Positions 25,902 through 35,571 are shown, counted from the stretch's first letter. The stretch is DNA of 64,000 nucleotides from Mucilaginibacter sp. dw_454 (GCF_018449775.1 NZ_JAAVVB010000002.1:682001-746000); one strand, 5' to 3'. Notes: a model not told the origin generated them from the sequence alone. A program made the numbers and translations.

Positions 25902-26768
25902 ATGAACCCTGATAACGCTTATATCCGACAACACCTGACCGCCGCCAACCGCCTTTTTTATGAAGAACAGGGCTACCTGGTCGCCGAAGAACTATTACCG
26001 GCTGAAGCGATCACTAGCTTAAAGAAAGAAGCCGCAGCTATTTTTAAAGGCGGGCGCGGGCAGGTCGAAGGACTATTGCCGGTAGCGGAAAATATGCCCG
26101 ATGCGGAAGTCCTGAAACAATACGTGGCAATACATTTCCCGCACAAGTTATCGCCCCTGATCCGTGATTTCCTGTTCAAAGAAGCTATTGTTGACATCCT
26201 TACACAGATCATCAGCTCTAACCTGAAATGTATGCAATCCATGCTCTTTGTAAAAGGGCCGGGTAAAAAAGGTCAGTCCTGGCACCAGGACGAGTTTTAT
26301 ATCCCGACCAGGGACAAATCATTGACCGGTGTCTGGATCGCCATTGATGATGCGACGATAGACAACGGCTGTTTGTGGCTTATTCCCGGCTCACACAGGC
26401 CGGGCTATATCCGCCCACGGGTGCCCACCGATAACCCGGAATTTAATGAAAAGGATTCGCTGGATATTTCCGGCTTCCCCAAAGAAGCGATCATACCGGT
26501 GGAAGTAAAGAGCGGCTCGGTTATCTTTTTCAACGGCTATACCCTGCACAGTTCGCTGAGCAATAAAACGAGTGATCATTTCCGTACCGCGCTGGTGAAC
26601 CATTACATGAGCGCCGAATCCATGCTGCCCTGGGACCAGGACGGCAAGCATGAGCCAACGGACGACCTGCGCGATATCGTGCTGATCGCCGGGACCGACC
26701 CTTATGCCTGGAAGGGAATAACCAATGTCAATAAACCTTATTTACGCCCTGAATTAAAAGCTAAATGA
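25902..26768 (+). CDS. Phytanoyl-CoA dioxygenase (PhyH) family protein
   Basis: 288 residues from ATG 25902; the frame is open further upstream but overlaps the transporter gene. Fe(II)/2-oxoglutarate oxygenase features: WHQDEFYIPTRDKSLTGVWIAIDD with the His-x-Asp metal pair, CLWLIPGSH, and GSVIFFNGYTLHSSLSN with the distal His and the Arg of the 2-oxoglutarate site nearby (HFRTAL). Bacterial PhyH proteins hydroxylate diverse small molecules. It overlaps the next gene by 4 bp. Substrate unknown, perhaps a sugar-derived compound given the neighbours. Confidence 0.88.
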   Translation: MNPDNAYIRQHLTAANRLFYEEQGYLVAEELLPAEAITSLKKEAAAIFKGGRGQVEGLLPVAENMPDAEVLKQYVAIHFPHKLSPLIRDFLFKEAIVDILTQIISSNLKCMQSMLFVKGPGKKGQSWHQDEFYIPTRDKSLTGVWIAIDDATIDNGCLWLIPGSHRPGYIRPRVPTDNPEFNEKDSLDISGFPKEAIIPVEVKSGSVIFFNGYTLHSSLSNKTSDHFRTALVNHYMSAESMLPWDQDGKHEPTDDLRDIVLIAGTDPYAWKGITNVNKPYLRPELKAK

Positions 26769-27568
26769 AGTCACCAGCCATACAATTCTTTTGCCCGCGA
26801 TGGGGAAGCCAGGACTTAGGCTGGAATATCTTTTTGGCGAAGGTAAGGGCCGCGGGTTACGACGGCGTGGAATGGGCGATTACCGGAGACGCCCCGGAAA
26901 GCCAGCTGAACGAGGTCTGGAAGCTGGCACAGCATTATGGCCTGTCGCTCATCGCCCAGCATTATGATACCCGTACGACCGATTATGCACTGCATTATGA
27001 TACCTACGCGGCCTGGCTGGAAAAGGTAAAGCCCTATCCCTGGCTAAAGATCAATTCACAAACGGGGCTGGATCATTTCAGCTTTGAACAAAATGCCGCA
27101 TTGATCCGGCTGACCGGAAATGTGGTACACGAAACGCACCGTGGCAAGTTCAGCTTCGCGGCACACATCACCAGGGCTTACCTCGAAGCGATCCCCGAAC
27201 TGCGACTTACACTGGATGCCTCGCATTGGGTGAATGTAGCCGAAAGTTTCTTAGCAGATCAGGAAGCGGCCATGACCCTGGCCATCAGCCGCACCGAACA
27301 TATCCATGCGCGGGTGGGCTATACGCAAGGCCCGCAGGTGCCTGATCAGAGGGCGCCTGAATGGCAGTTCGCGGTGGATCATCACCTGGCTTGGTGGGAT
27401 AAAGTGATCGAAAGAAAGCGGCAGGAAGCTGGTGCAGTCATGACCATCACCACGGAATTCGGGCCTTATCCTTACCTGGTTGAACTGCCGTATTCCAGGC
27501 AGCCGGTCAGCGACCAATGGGAAATGAACCTGTATATGATGAACCTTTTAAAACAACGTTATGCGTAA
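26765..27568 (+). CDS. Sugar phosphate isomerase/epimerase (TIM barrel)
   Basis: 267 residues. Xylose-isomerase-like TIM barrel pattern: FFCPRWGSQDLGWNIF, GYDGVEWAITGD, LIAQHYDTR, NSQTGLDHFS, VVHETHRGKFSF, RLTLDASHWVNVAE and TEFGPYPYL, giving metal-ligand candidates Glu and His at strand ends. Overlaps the PhyH gene by 4 bp (ATGA) and the next gene by 8 bp, so it is tightly coupled. No signal peptide, cytoplasmic. Substrate probably a ketose or sugar acid. Confidence 0.85.
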   Translation: MKSPAIQFFCPRWGSQDLGWNIFLAKVRAAGYDGVEWAITGDAPESQLNEVWKLAQHYGLSLIAQHYDTRTTDYALHYDTYAAWLEKVKPYPWLKINSQTGLDHFSFEQNAALIRLTGNVVHETHRGKFSFAAHITRAYLEAIPELRLTLDASHWVNVAESFLADQEAAMTLAISRTEHIHARVGYTQGPQVPDQRAPEWQFAVDHHLAWWDKVIERKRQEAGAVMTITTEFGPYPYLVELPYSRQPVSDQWEMNLYMMNLLKQRYA

Positions 27569-28916
27569 ACTGATTTGCAGTTCAATACTCTGCTGCTGCC
27601 TGCTTTTTTCGGTAAAAGCGCAGCAAGCCAAACATGTGATCCTGATCTCCATCGATGGTTTTCACCCGGATATGTACCTGGATAAAAGCTGGCCCATGCC
27701 CAACTTAAGGGCGCTGATGAAGGCAGGCACTTACGCGGATCACCTGCTCAGCGTGTTTCCGAGTTATACCTACTCGTCGCACGTAGCGATGGTCACCGGC
27801 GCGCTGCCTGCCCGTTCGGGTACTTATTTTAACCAGCCAAAGAACAGCAAAGGTGAATGGAACTGGTTTAATAAAGACATTAAAGTACCCACCATCTGGC
27901 AGGTATTGAAAAAAGCGGGCATGACCACAGCTTCAGTCGAATGGCCGCCCAGCGTCACCAGCGACATTACCTGGGACCTGCCCGAAATATGGGCCATTGA
28001 CCAGCCCTATGACCGGATCACCGAGGCCCGGAAATACGCCACACCGGGACTGGTCAGCGAAATTGAGCAGAATGCGACGGGCAAGCTGGACAGCAACACC
28101 ATGAATGCCGCTTACTTCAGCCTCGATGAAAACGCGGGCCGCGCGGCCGCTTATATCTTTAAAGCGCACCGCCCGGCCTTCCTGGCGGTACATTTAGCCG
28201 AAGTGGACGAAACAGGCCATGATTACGGGCGGGATGCCGATTCGGTCAGACTGGCTGCCGCATCAGTGGATAGGGCTATCGGCGATATCCTCGAAACCGT
28301 GCAACGAAGTAATATGAAGGATAGTACCGCTATCATTATCGTAGGCGATCATGGCTTCAGCACCATCCATACTGTATTCCGGCCCAATATGCTGATCAAA
28401 AATGTCCCGGCGAAATTTACCGCCGCGGGTGGCTCGGCCTTTTTATATGCCAGCCAGCCCGGCACACGAGCCAACCGGGACATCATAAAGGCAGTCACCG
28501 ACAGTCTAAACCAATTGCCCAAAGACAAACGGCAGCTCTTCCGCATCATTGACCGAAAGGAACTGGATCAGATGGGCGCGGATTCGTCGGCTTTAATGGC
28601 ACTGACCGGCTTTTCGGGAACCGTTTTCAGCGGGGCGATGGCCAAAGCGAAGATAACCGATCATGGCCCAGGTACGCTCATTCAGCAAAACCCATTGGAG
28701 GGTGTGTTTATCCCCGCACACGGCGGCCATCATGGCTTTGATCCCCGCCAGCTGGATATGTACACCGGCTTTATCGCCGCGGGCGCGGGCATCAACAAAG
28801 GAAAAGAGATACCGGAACTGACCGTAACGGACATCGCGCCGATCATCGCGCAATTGCTGGGTGTCGAGTTTAAAACACCTGACGGCAAGCTGCCGCAGGG
28901 ATTGATAAAGAATTGA
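27561..28916 (+). CDS. Alkaline phosphatase-family phosphodiesterase/nucleotide pyrophosphatase
   Basis: 451 residues with signal peptide (KLICSSILCCCLLFSVKAQQ). Metal-site motifs of the type I phosphodiesterase/NPP group are in order: ISIDGFHPDMY, FPSYTYSSHVAMVTGALP with the Thr/Ser nucleophile region, AEVDETGHDYG, IIVGDHGFS and PAHGGHHGFDP. It should cleave phosphoesters or phosphodiesters in the periplasm or at the surface. Overlaps the isomerase gene by 8 bp. Within the operon it could remove phosphate or phospho-groups from substrates before import. Confidence 0.9.
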   Translation: MRKLICSSILCCCLLFSVKAQQAKHVILISIDGFHPDMYLDKSWPMPNLRALMKAGTYADHLLSVFPSYTYSSHVAMVTGALPARSGTYFNQPKNSKGEWNWFNKDIKVPTIWQVLKKAGMTTASVEWPPSVTSDITWDLPEIWAIDQPYDRITEARKYATPGLVSEIEQNATGKLDSNTMNAAYFSLDENAGRAAAYIFKAHRPAFLAVHLAEVDETGHDYGRDADSVRLAAASVDRAIGDILETVQRSNMKDSTAIIIVGDHGFSTIHTVFRPNMLIKNVPAKFTAAGGSAFLYASQPGTRANRDIIKAVTDSLNQLPKDKRQLFRIIDRKELDQMGADSSALMALTGFSGTVFSGAMAKAKITDHGPGTLIQQNPLEGVFIPAHGGHHGFDPRQLDMYTGFIAAGAGINKGKEIPELTVTDIAPIIAQLLGVEFKTPDGKLPQGLIKN

Positions 28917-28926
28917 AACTAAACAA

Positions 28927-31434
28927 ATGATAAAGAGAACTTTTAAATATATCCTTTCGGTTGGAATAACGATAGCGGGATTAGCTAATTCACAGGCGCA
29001 AGCGCCTAAACCCGATACCGCCAAAGTCGTCATCAAGCACACACCGCCGCTTTACAAGGATTATTTGCCGGACAAATACCCGGTAGGCCGTAAAGAAGGC
29101 CTGCTGAACGTGCTGAAAGTGGAAACCCATTATATGCTGGAGATCAAAAACAGCTTATTGGACAAAGATATTCTTTGCGTTAGCCGCATCATCAGGTCAG
29201 CTGCGGGATTGCGGAGCGCTACCTCGTCACTGGGTTATGGCGGCGATGAGATCAACGAGAACGAGATCCGCTTTGAAAGGATATCCGGCAACAAGCTGCT
29301 GGTCCGCCAGGTATCTTATGATGAATTGCCTGGGGATTCCACCCAATCCATGTACCGTTCGGTCAGTAACTCCAACCTGCAATCCATCGCCGGTATCTTT
29401 GATATCAAGTCGATCTCCAAAGGTAACGACGGCGTGATCATCGACATTACGGATTATCTCAACGGCGACAATGACCTGCTGTTTCTGGACCCCTCGGTAA
29501 AGAAGGCGCTCAGCATCGGCGCTTACCAGCCGGATAAGTCCTATATCGAAAACATTGACACTTATCCCAACAACACGGAGATCAAGGTCGTGAAAACCTA
29601 TGTTAGATCACCGGATAAACCGGGTGACCCCGGCCCGGCAGGCACCATCAGCATAGAACTGAACTGTTCAATGTTGTTGTTGCCTGAAAACCCGATGCGC
29701 CCCCGTTATGCGGATGCTCGGGTAGGTTATTTCAGGAACACCTATGAGGACTTTGACAAAGACCCGCAAAGCGCGAAAAAGATACAAACCATTACCCGCT
29801 GGCGGTTGGAACCCAAGCCGGAGGATATGGATAAATACCTGCGCGGAGAACTGGTGGAACCCCAAAAGCCGATTGTCTTTTACATTGACCCGGCAACGCC
29901 GAAGAAATGGGTGCCTTACCTTATTCAGGCAGTAAATGACTGGCAAAAAGCATTTGAACAGGCCGGTTTCAAAAATGCCATTTTCGCCCGTGAAGCGCCG
30001 TCGAAAGCGCAGGACAGCACCTGGAGCCTGGAAGATGCCAGGTATTCGGCCATCGTATGGAAATCATCCGTTATCCCCAATGCCAGCGGCCCGAACGTAC
30101 ATGACCCCAGGACAGGTGAAATACTGGAAAGCCATATCAACTGGTACCACCAGGTGCTGCATTTGCTGCATAACTGGTATATGATCCAATGTGGTGCCAC
30201 CGACCCCAAGGCCAGGAAAATGGAATTTGATGACGAACTCATGGGCCAGCTGATCCGCTTTGTCTGCTCCCACGAGGTCGGCCATACGCTGGGGCTGGTA
30301 CACAACTTTGGTTCCAGCTCGACCGTGCCGGTGGATAGCTTACGCAACAAGGCTTGGGTTGAAAAGAATGGCCATACCCCGTCTATCATGGATTACGCCC
30401 GCTTTAACTACGTGGCGCAGCCGGAAGACCACATCAGCGAAGCAGGCCTGTTACCAAGGATCGGGGATTATGATAAATGGGCGGTCGAATGGGGCTACCG
30501 CGTTTTACCGGGTACCCATACGGCTGACGATGAGCGCACCACCTTAAATCAATGGACGATCCAAAAACTGAAAAACAAAAGACTTTGGTTTGGCAGGGAG
30601 GATAATCCCGATGACCCACGCTGCCAGAGCGAGGACATCGGCGACGACGCGATGAAAGCCAGCGGCTATGGCATTAAAAATCTTCGGTATATCCTGGCGC
30701 ACCTCGGCGAATGGACGAAAACGCCCAATGAAGGCTATGATAACCTGAAGGAAATGTACACCGAAGTCATTACCCAATATGGCCGGTATATGGGTCACGT
30801 TACCAAAAATGTGGGCGGTATTATGGAAGATCCCAAAATGGTAGAGCAGCCCGGCCCGGTCTACCTGCTGACCCCGAAGGAAAAGCAGGCCCTCGCGATC
30901 GCCTTCCTTGACCAGAAATTATTCACCGCCCCGCAATGGCTGTTCTATGAACCGGTGCTTGGTAAAACGGGGTTTAACCCGGTCGCTATCGCCCGTTTCC
31001 TGCAAAATGGCCCTTTAGCTAAATTATTATCCGTTGGTACACTCAAAAAGCTGCTCAGCGCCGAAGCAAGGGAAGGCAACAAAGCCTATACCGCCAGCGA
31101 ACTGTTAACAGGTTTGGATGGCACGATCTGGAAGGAGCTGCATACCCATACTGCGATCAATTTGTATAAACGCAACCTGCAAAAGGAATATATCAGTGAC
31201 CTGGAAAAGCTGACGGTCAAACCGGCGCAGGGGGCGGAGCATCCTGAACTGGCATCAGTCGACCCTACTAATTCCGATGTGACCAGTATCGCCAGGACCG
31301 AACTGAACAAATTAAAAACAGAGATCGATGCTGCGCTGCCATTTATCAAAGATCCCTTAAGCCGGGATCACTTAAAGGATGTCAGGGAAAGGATCGACGT
31401 CGCACTGGACACCAGGAAATTTTCGCAGGTATAA
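28927..31434 (+). CDS. Large secreted zinc metalloprotease (DUF5117/DUF4953 type)
   Basis: 835 residues with a signal peptide. The zinc site is HEVGHTLGLVHNF at about 449-461, HExxHxxGxxHN as in metzincin-like enzymes, followed by the Met-turn-like SIMDYARFNYVA. The long N-terminal part and C-terminal helical part match the layout of the DUF5117-metalloprotease-DUF4953 proteins common in Bacteroidota, often near SusCD and TlpA genes. It starts 10 bp after the phosphodiesterase gene. Its presence suggests that a peptide or glycopeptide is among the substrates. Confidence 0.9.
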   Translation: MIKRTFKYILSVGITIAGLANSQAQAPKPDTAKVVIKHTPPLYKDYLPDKYPVGRKEGLLNVLKVETHYMLEIKNSLLDKDILCVSRIIRSAAGLRSATSSLGYGGDEINENEIRFERISGNKLLVRQVSYDELPGDSTQSMYRSVSNSNLQSIAGIFDIKSISKGNDGVIIDITDYLNGDNDLLFLDPSVKKALSIGAYQPDKSYIENIDTYPNNTEIKVVKTYVRSPDKPGDPGPAGTISIELNCSMLLLPENPMRPRYADARVGYFRNTYEDFDKDPQSAKKIQTITRWRLEPKPEDMDKYLRGELVEPQKPIVFYIDPATPKKWVPYLIQAVNDWQKAFEQAGFKNAIFAREAPSKAQDSTWSLEDARYSAIVWKSSVIPNASGPNVHDPRTGEILESHINWYHQVLHLLHNWYMIQCGATDPKARKMEFDDELMGQLIRFVCSHEVGHTLGLVHNFGSSSTVPVDSLRNKAWVEKNGHTPSIMDYARFNYVAQPEDHISEAGLLPRIGDYDKWAVEWGYRVLPGTHTADDERTTLNQWTIQKLKNKRLWFGREDNPDDPRCQSEDIGDDAMKASGYGIKNLRYILAHLGEWTKTPNEGYDNLKEMYTEVITQYGRYMGHVTKNVGGIMEDPKMVEQPGPVYLLTPKEKQALAIAFLDQKLFTAPQWLFYEPVLGKTGFNPVAIARFLQNGPLAKLLSVGTLKKLLSAEAREGNKAYTASELLTGLDGTIWKELHTHTAINLYKRNLQKEYISDLEKLTVKPAQGAEHPELASVDPTNSDVTSIARTELNKLKTEIDAALPFIKDPLSRDHLKDVRERIDVALDTRKFSQV

Positions 31435-31457
31435 TAAACAATAGTTAATTCCTGTTT

Positions 31458-32414
31458 ATGGCAAAAAATGAAGTCATATTAATTATAGGTGCAAAAGGGC
31501 AGATCGGCACTGAACTAACCGTTGCGCTAAGAAATAAATACGGAAAGGACGCGGTGATCGCTACCGACCTGCTGGAACCCAATAGCAGCCTGCTGAAAGA
31601 CGGGCCTTATATGATGTTGAACGTCATGGAGAAACTGGCGATCGAAAATATCGTTACCCGTTATAAAGTGACCACCATCTATCATTTGGCAGCGGTATTA
31701 TCCGCCAGCGGCGAGAAAAAGCCGTCTCATGCCTGGAGCATCAATATGCTGGGACTGATGAATGTACTGGATGTAGCCAAGATATTCGGGCTGAAGGTAT
31801 TCTGGCCAAGTTCCATCGCTGTGTTCGGCCCCACCTCACCCAAGATACTTTGCCCGCAGCATACGGTGACAGAACCTACGACAGTTTATGGCATCACCAA
31901 GTTCGCCGGAGAGCAGTTATGCAACTATTACCATGAACAATATGGGGTGGATGTACGCAGCCTGCGGTATCCTGGCCTGATCAGCTATACCGCCAAACCC
32001 GGCGGTGGCACGACCGATTACGCGGTGGATATTTTTCACCAGGCTCTGGAAAAAGGTAATTATACCTGTTTTCTGAAAGAAGAAACCACGCTGCCCATGA
32101 TGTACATGGCCGATGCGGTGCGCGCTGCATTAGAGCTGATGGAGGTTCCGGCTGACCGGGTAAAGATCAGGACGGCCTATAACATTTCCGCCATGAGCTT
32201 TAGCCCTAAGAATCTGGCCGCTGCTATCAATAAACACCTGCCGGATTTCATCATGCATTACAAGCCGGATGAACGTCAGAAGATTGCGGATAGCTGGCCG
32301 AGAAGTATAGAATTCATAACGGCGACCAGTGACTGGGGCTGGCAGCCGCAATATGATCTACACGAAATGGTCGCAGACATGCTGAAGCACATCAGTAAGA
32401 ATGCTGCCTGTTAA
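31458..32414 (+). CDS. tdh: L-threonine 3-dehydrogenase, SDR type
   Basis: 318 residues. NAD-binding GAKGQIGTEL at the N-terminus, catalytic VYGITK (Tyr-x3-Lys) near 143, and the block LRYPGLISYTAKPGGGTTDYAVDIF, characteristic of the short-chain type of L-threonine dehydrogenase rather than sugar epimerases. It oxidises threonine to 2-amino-3-ketobutyrate. A ligase-type enzyme that could split this product with CoA is encoded 1.3 kb downstream. 24 bp after the protease gene and followed by a terminator, so it is the last large gene of the operon. Confidence 0.83.
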   Translation: MAKNEVILIIGAKGQIGTELTVALRNKYGKDAVIATDLLEPNSSLLKDGPYMMLNVMEKLAIENIVTRYKVTTIYHLAAVLSASGEKKPSHAWSINMLGLMNVLDVAKIFGLKVFWPSSIAVFGPTSPKILCPQHTVTEPTTVYGITKFAGEQLCNYYHEQYGVDVRSLRYPGLISYTAKPGGGTTDYAVDIFHQALEKGNYTCFLKEETTLPMMYMADAVRAALELMEVPADRVKIRTAYNISAMSFSPKNLAAAINKHLPDFIMHYKPDERQKIADSWPRSIEFITATSDWGWQPQYDLHEMVADMLKHISKNAAC

Positions 32415-32493
32415 ATACGTGTTCGCCATCATCATGATCATTGCGTTAGCGGCGGCTTACAAAATATCAAAAGATGAGGATATTAATGATTAA
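32401..32493 (+). CDS. Small membrane peptide (30 aa), putative
   Basis: An ATG at 32401 overlapping the tdh stop opens a 30-codon frame: a short start, one hydrophobic helix (YVFAIIMIIALAAAY) and a charged tail (KISKDEDIND). The overlap suggests translational coupling. Too short to assign; could be chance. Confidence 0.35.
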   Translation: MLPVKYVFAIIMIIALAAAYKISKDEDIND

Positions 32494-32635
32494 TAAAATG
32501 GTCTTCGATGCTCCGTTCTTTATAAGATCAGTAAAGTAGTTAATTACTGTTTTTTAGTTAATTAAATAAATGGCCCCCCTGAGCAAGGGCGTCGTTTAAA
32601 AGAAAATTCATTGATATGAATTTAGTTTAGTGAGG

Positions 32636-32669
32636 GCGCATACCGGGGAATCCCCGGATGCGCTTTTTT
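32636..32669 (+). terminator. Rho-independent terminator after the cargo operon
   Basis: Hairpin GCGCATaCCGGGG - AAT - CCCCGGATGCGC followed by TTTTTT. It lies just before the AraC-type regulator and ends the long operon that began upstream. Confidence 0.85.
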
Positions 32670-32676
32670 CCTCGAT

Positions 32677-33552
32677 TTGATCCCTTTAAAAAACGCCTTG
32701 AAAGACCGTATTCCTTTTCAAAAAATGTTGCTGGATGTACCTTTACAGGTATTGCCGGCACATGAATTTTATGGTACTGGTTCTTTTCAGTCCCACCGTC
32801 ATGATTTTTATATGTTGCTCTGGGTCACCAAAGGCAATGGTGAACACGAGGTTAATTTCCACAGTCAACAGCTTCGGCCCGGCCGGGTGCTATTCATACA
32901 GCAAGGCCAGGTACACCGCGTGATCCGCCAGCCACAGCAAGGTTGGATGATCCTGTTCCAGGCCGGATTATTCCGGCAATTTAACAGCCGCTATCCTGCC
33001 CACGAACAACATGGCTTGCTGGATTACCTGAATCGGCAGCCTTTTGTTGATCTGGTCAAACCGGTAAGCATGATTTTTCACCAGCTGCTGCCTATACTTA
33101 AAGCGGCGGCGGAAACGAACCCGCATGAGGCGGTGATCGCCGATTATTTATCCATCCTGCTTTACCATGCCAACCAGCTGTTCCGTCCCCTGCATCCCTT
33201 CCTGGTCCACCCGCAGCAAGCTGAAAAGATCAGGCAGCTGAAAGGGCTCATCGAGCGTAATTTTAGGACGGAGCGCACCGCGCCGTTTTACAGTGAAAAA
33301 CTCGGCATGGTCACCCGCAAGTTGAATGAGCTGACCCTTAGGCTTACGGGCAAGCTTGTTCTGGAATTGGTGAACGACCGCCTTTTATCGGAAGCCGAAT
33401 CGCTATTGGCTGGTACCAGCCTTACGGTGAAAGAGATCACCTTTGAACTGGGTTTTATAGACCATTCCCATTTCGGCGCCTACTTTAAGCGAATGAAAGG
33501 GATGACTGCCAGCGAATTTCGACGACAACAGCTGGCACATCCGCGTGCCTGA
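32677..33552 (+). CDS. AraC-family transcriptional regulator
   Basis: 291 residues from TTG 32677; ATG at 32725 is an alternative start (275 residues) and would clear the terminator better. N-terminal cupin sensor (HRHDFYMLLWVTKGNGEH, LRPGRVLFIQQGQVH) and C-terminal double HTH (about 190-285: LGMVTRKLNELTLRLTGKL, LTVKEITFELGFIDHSHFGAYFKRMKGMTASEFR). It lies between the threonine dehydrogenase and ligase-like genes and could control either. Effector unknown. Confidence 0.9.
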   Translation: MIPLKNALKDRIPFQKMLLDVPLQVLPAHEFYGTGSFQSHRHDFYMLLWVTKGNGEHEVNFHSQQLRPGRVLFIQQGQVHRVIRQPQQGWMILFQAGLFRQFNSRYPAHEQHGLLDYLNRQPFVDLVKPVSMIFHQLLPILKAAAETNPHEAVIADYLSILLYHANQLFRPLHPFLVHPQQAEKIRQLKGLIERNFRTERTAPFYSEKLGMVTRKLNELTLRLTGKLVLELVNDRLLSEAESLLAGTSLTVKEITFELGFIDHSHFGAYFKRMKGMTASEFRRQQLAHPRA

Positions 33553-33677
33553 TTTTACAAGTTGCTTATGATTTCCTAGCGTATTGTGCGCGAAATTTGA
33601 AATTATTAATTAAAAATTAATTATACCCGTTAATTCCCCACACGGGGAAAATTCTTTAACCAATTAAAATGTGACCT

Positions 33678-34943
33678 ATGGATTTTGAGCAAGCAAGTTT
33701 TAAAGATTTTGAAGACATCGAAGGGATGGACTTTTATGGCTGGGCTGAACAGTTTGATCAGTACGTGAAGAACTGGGACAGCCGTGGCCACTGGAATTAC
33801 CGGCAGGAAAGCCTCAGTGGTTGTCTGCCCGAAATCGAACTGGCCGGACATCCGGGCAGGAGTTTTGTAGCGATGGTGTTTAATGACTACCTGGGTTTTA
33901 CCCAGCATCCCAAAGTAAAGGCAGCGGCTGTAGCTGGTATCGGGCGTTATGGCGCTGGTGCAGCGGCCTCGCCCGCCATCGGCGGGCATTTCAGCTATCA
34001 CAGGGAGATAGAAGAAAAAATAGCAAAGTTTTTTCAGCGTGACAGTGCCGTACTGTTCACTACCGGCTATACGGCTAACAGCGCGACGATACAGTCGTTG
34101 CTGAAAATACAGGACCTGGCGATCGTAGATATGGGTATCCATGCCAGCATGTATGAGGGCTGCGGCCATACGAATATTAAAATGTTCCCGCACAACGACA
34201 TGAACAGGCTGGAGCGTGTGCTGCAGGAAACGCAGGGGAAATACCGCACGCGTATCGTCATTGTTGATGGGGTCTATTCGCAGCCGGCCGATATGGTCAA
34301 ACTGGATGAAGTGGTTAAATTAGCCAACCATTACGGCGCTTATACCGCCATGGATGATGCACATGGGGTGGGTGTGATCGGGAAAACCGGGCGCGGCGTA
34401 ATTGAATGGTATGATCTTTTTAAGGACATCGATATCATTACCGGAACCTTCAGTAAAACTTTCGGCCACCTGGGCGGCTATGTCGTGGCGGAGCCCAAAG
34501 TGGTGAACTACCTGAAGTTCCAGGCCCGGCAGCACATTTTTTCGGTCAGCGCGACACCAGCTTCCGCTTGTATCCTGGAAAGTATTGACCTGATCGATAA
34601 AGAACCGCAGTGGCGCTCCAAACTTTGGGAAAATATCCACCGCCTGAAAAATGGATTGGACAGCCTCGGACTGGATACGGGGAATACGCAATCAGCGATC
34701 ATTCCGGTAATGACCGGTAAGCCCGACCTGAATGCAGAGGTCTGTCGCCTGCTCATGGAGGCGGGCATTTATGCCAACCAGATCGGTTACCCGGCGGTGG
34801 CCCGTAAGAACGCCCGCATCCGCATGAGCGTAATGGCAACTCATACACCCGAGCAAATGGATAAGGTATTGAATGCTTTTGAATGGGTGGACAACAAATT
34901 AAAGATCAGTAAAAAGCATGGTCACCAAAAGGAAAACGCATAA
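33678..34943 (+). CDS. Alpha-oxoamine synthase, probable 2-amino-3-ketobutyrate CoA ligase
   Basis: 421 residues, PLP-dependent fold type I. Signatures of the AONS/KBL/serine palmitoyltransferase family: FNDYLGFTQHPKVK, GAGAAASPAIGGH, MDDAHGVGVIGKTGRG and the PLP lysine in GTFSKTFGHLGGY (about 255-267). Because an SDR-type threonine dehydrogenase is encoded upstream, the likely reaction is 2-amino-3-ketobutyrate + CoA to glycine + acetyl-CoA. An 8-amino-7-oxononanoate or sphingolipid-type synthase cannot be excluded. It overlaps the TetR gene by 26 bp. Confidence 0.78.
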   Translation: MDFEQASFKDFEDIEGMDFYGWAEQFDQYVKNWDSRGHWNYRQESLSGCLPEIELAGHPGRSFVAMVFNDYLGFTQHPKVKAAAVAGIGRYGAGAAASPAIGGHFSYHREIEEKIAKFFQRDSAVLFTTGYTANSATIQSLLKIQDLAIVDMGIHASMYEGCGHTNIKMFPHNDMNRLERVLQETQGKYRTRIVIVDGVYSQPADMVKLDEVVKLANHYGAYTAMDDAHGVGVIGKTGRGVIEWYDLFKDIDIITGTFSKTFGHLGGYVVAEPKVVNYLKFQARQHIFSVSATPASACILESIDLIDKEPQWRSKLWENIHRLKNGLDSLGLDTGNTQSAIIPVMTGKPDLNAEVCRLLMEAGIYANQIGYPAVARKNARIRMSVMATHTPEQMDKVLNAFEWVDNKLKISKKHGHQKENA

Positions 34944-35571
34944 GGAGCGCGACAGCGGTCAGACGGAAAGGGCTTTACTGGATGCTGTTGGCGATCTGTT
35001 AGGCACTTCGGGTTTTAGCAGCCTGAAGACGAATAATATCGCGAGGAGGGCAGGCAAAGACAAAAACCTGATCCGCTACCATTTTGGCAGCCTGGAGGAT
35101 CTGCTGGCTGCCTATATCAGGGAAAAGGATTACTGGCCACCTTTTTTTGAACGCTTTCGGCTGAACGAAAAACCGGAAAGTCAGGAACTGAGGCAACTGT
35201 TTACCGGGCTTATGCAGGAGAACTTTCGCTTTTTTGCAGCGAATGGTAAAATGCAGCAGATCATCCGCTGGCAGATCAGCGAAGGCAATGCTTTGTTAAG
35301 GGGGATTTCGGATGCCCGCGAGCGGGAAGGGGCGAAATTACTGGCAATGACCGATCCGCTGTTTCAGGACAGTGGTATCAATTTCCGCGCGTTGCTGGCC
35401 TTATTGCTGGGCGGTAGCTATTACACCGTGCTGCATGCCGTGACCAACAAAAGCACCGTCAGTGGGATAGATGCTAACCTGCAAACTGATCGGGAAGCCA
35501 TATTGCAGACCATCAGCCAGGTCATCGGCTGGGCCTGGCAGGCTGCCGGAGAAAAGGATAGAACAAAATGA
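34918..35571 (+). CDS. TetR-family transcriptional regulator
   Basis: 217 residues. N-terminal TetR HTH (about 14-60: ALLDAVGDLLGTSGFSSLKTNNIARRAGKDKNLIRYHFGS) followed by a helical ligand domain. The ATG overlaps the oxoamine synthase gene by 26 bp, so both are probably one transcript and the regulator likely controls it. Last gene of the metabolic cargo. Confidence 0.88.
   Translation: MVTKRKTHKERDSGQTERALLDAVGDLLGTSGFSSLKTNNIARRAGKDKNLIRYHFGSLEDLLAAYIREKDYWPPFFERFRLNEKPESQELRQLFTGLMQENFRFFAANGKMQQIIRWQISEGNALLRGISDAREREGAKLLAMTDPLFQDSGINFRALLALLLGGSYYTVLHAVTNKSTVSGIDANLQTDREAILQTISQVIGWAWQAAGEKDRTK

Noticed and set aside
33630..34193. 187-codon minus-strand open frame
   Set aside because: Antisense to the oxoamine synthase gene; no domain.
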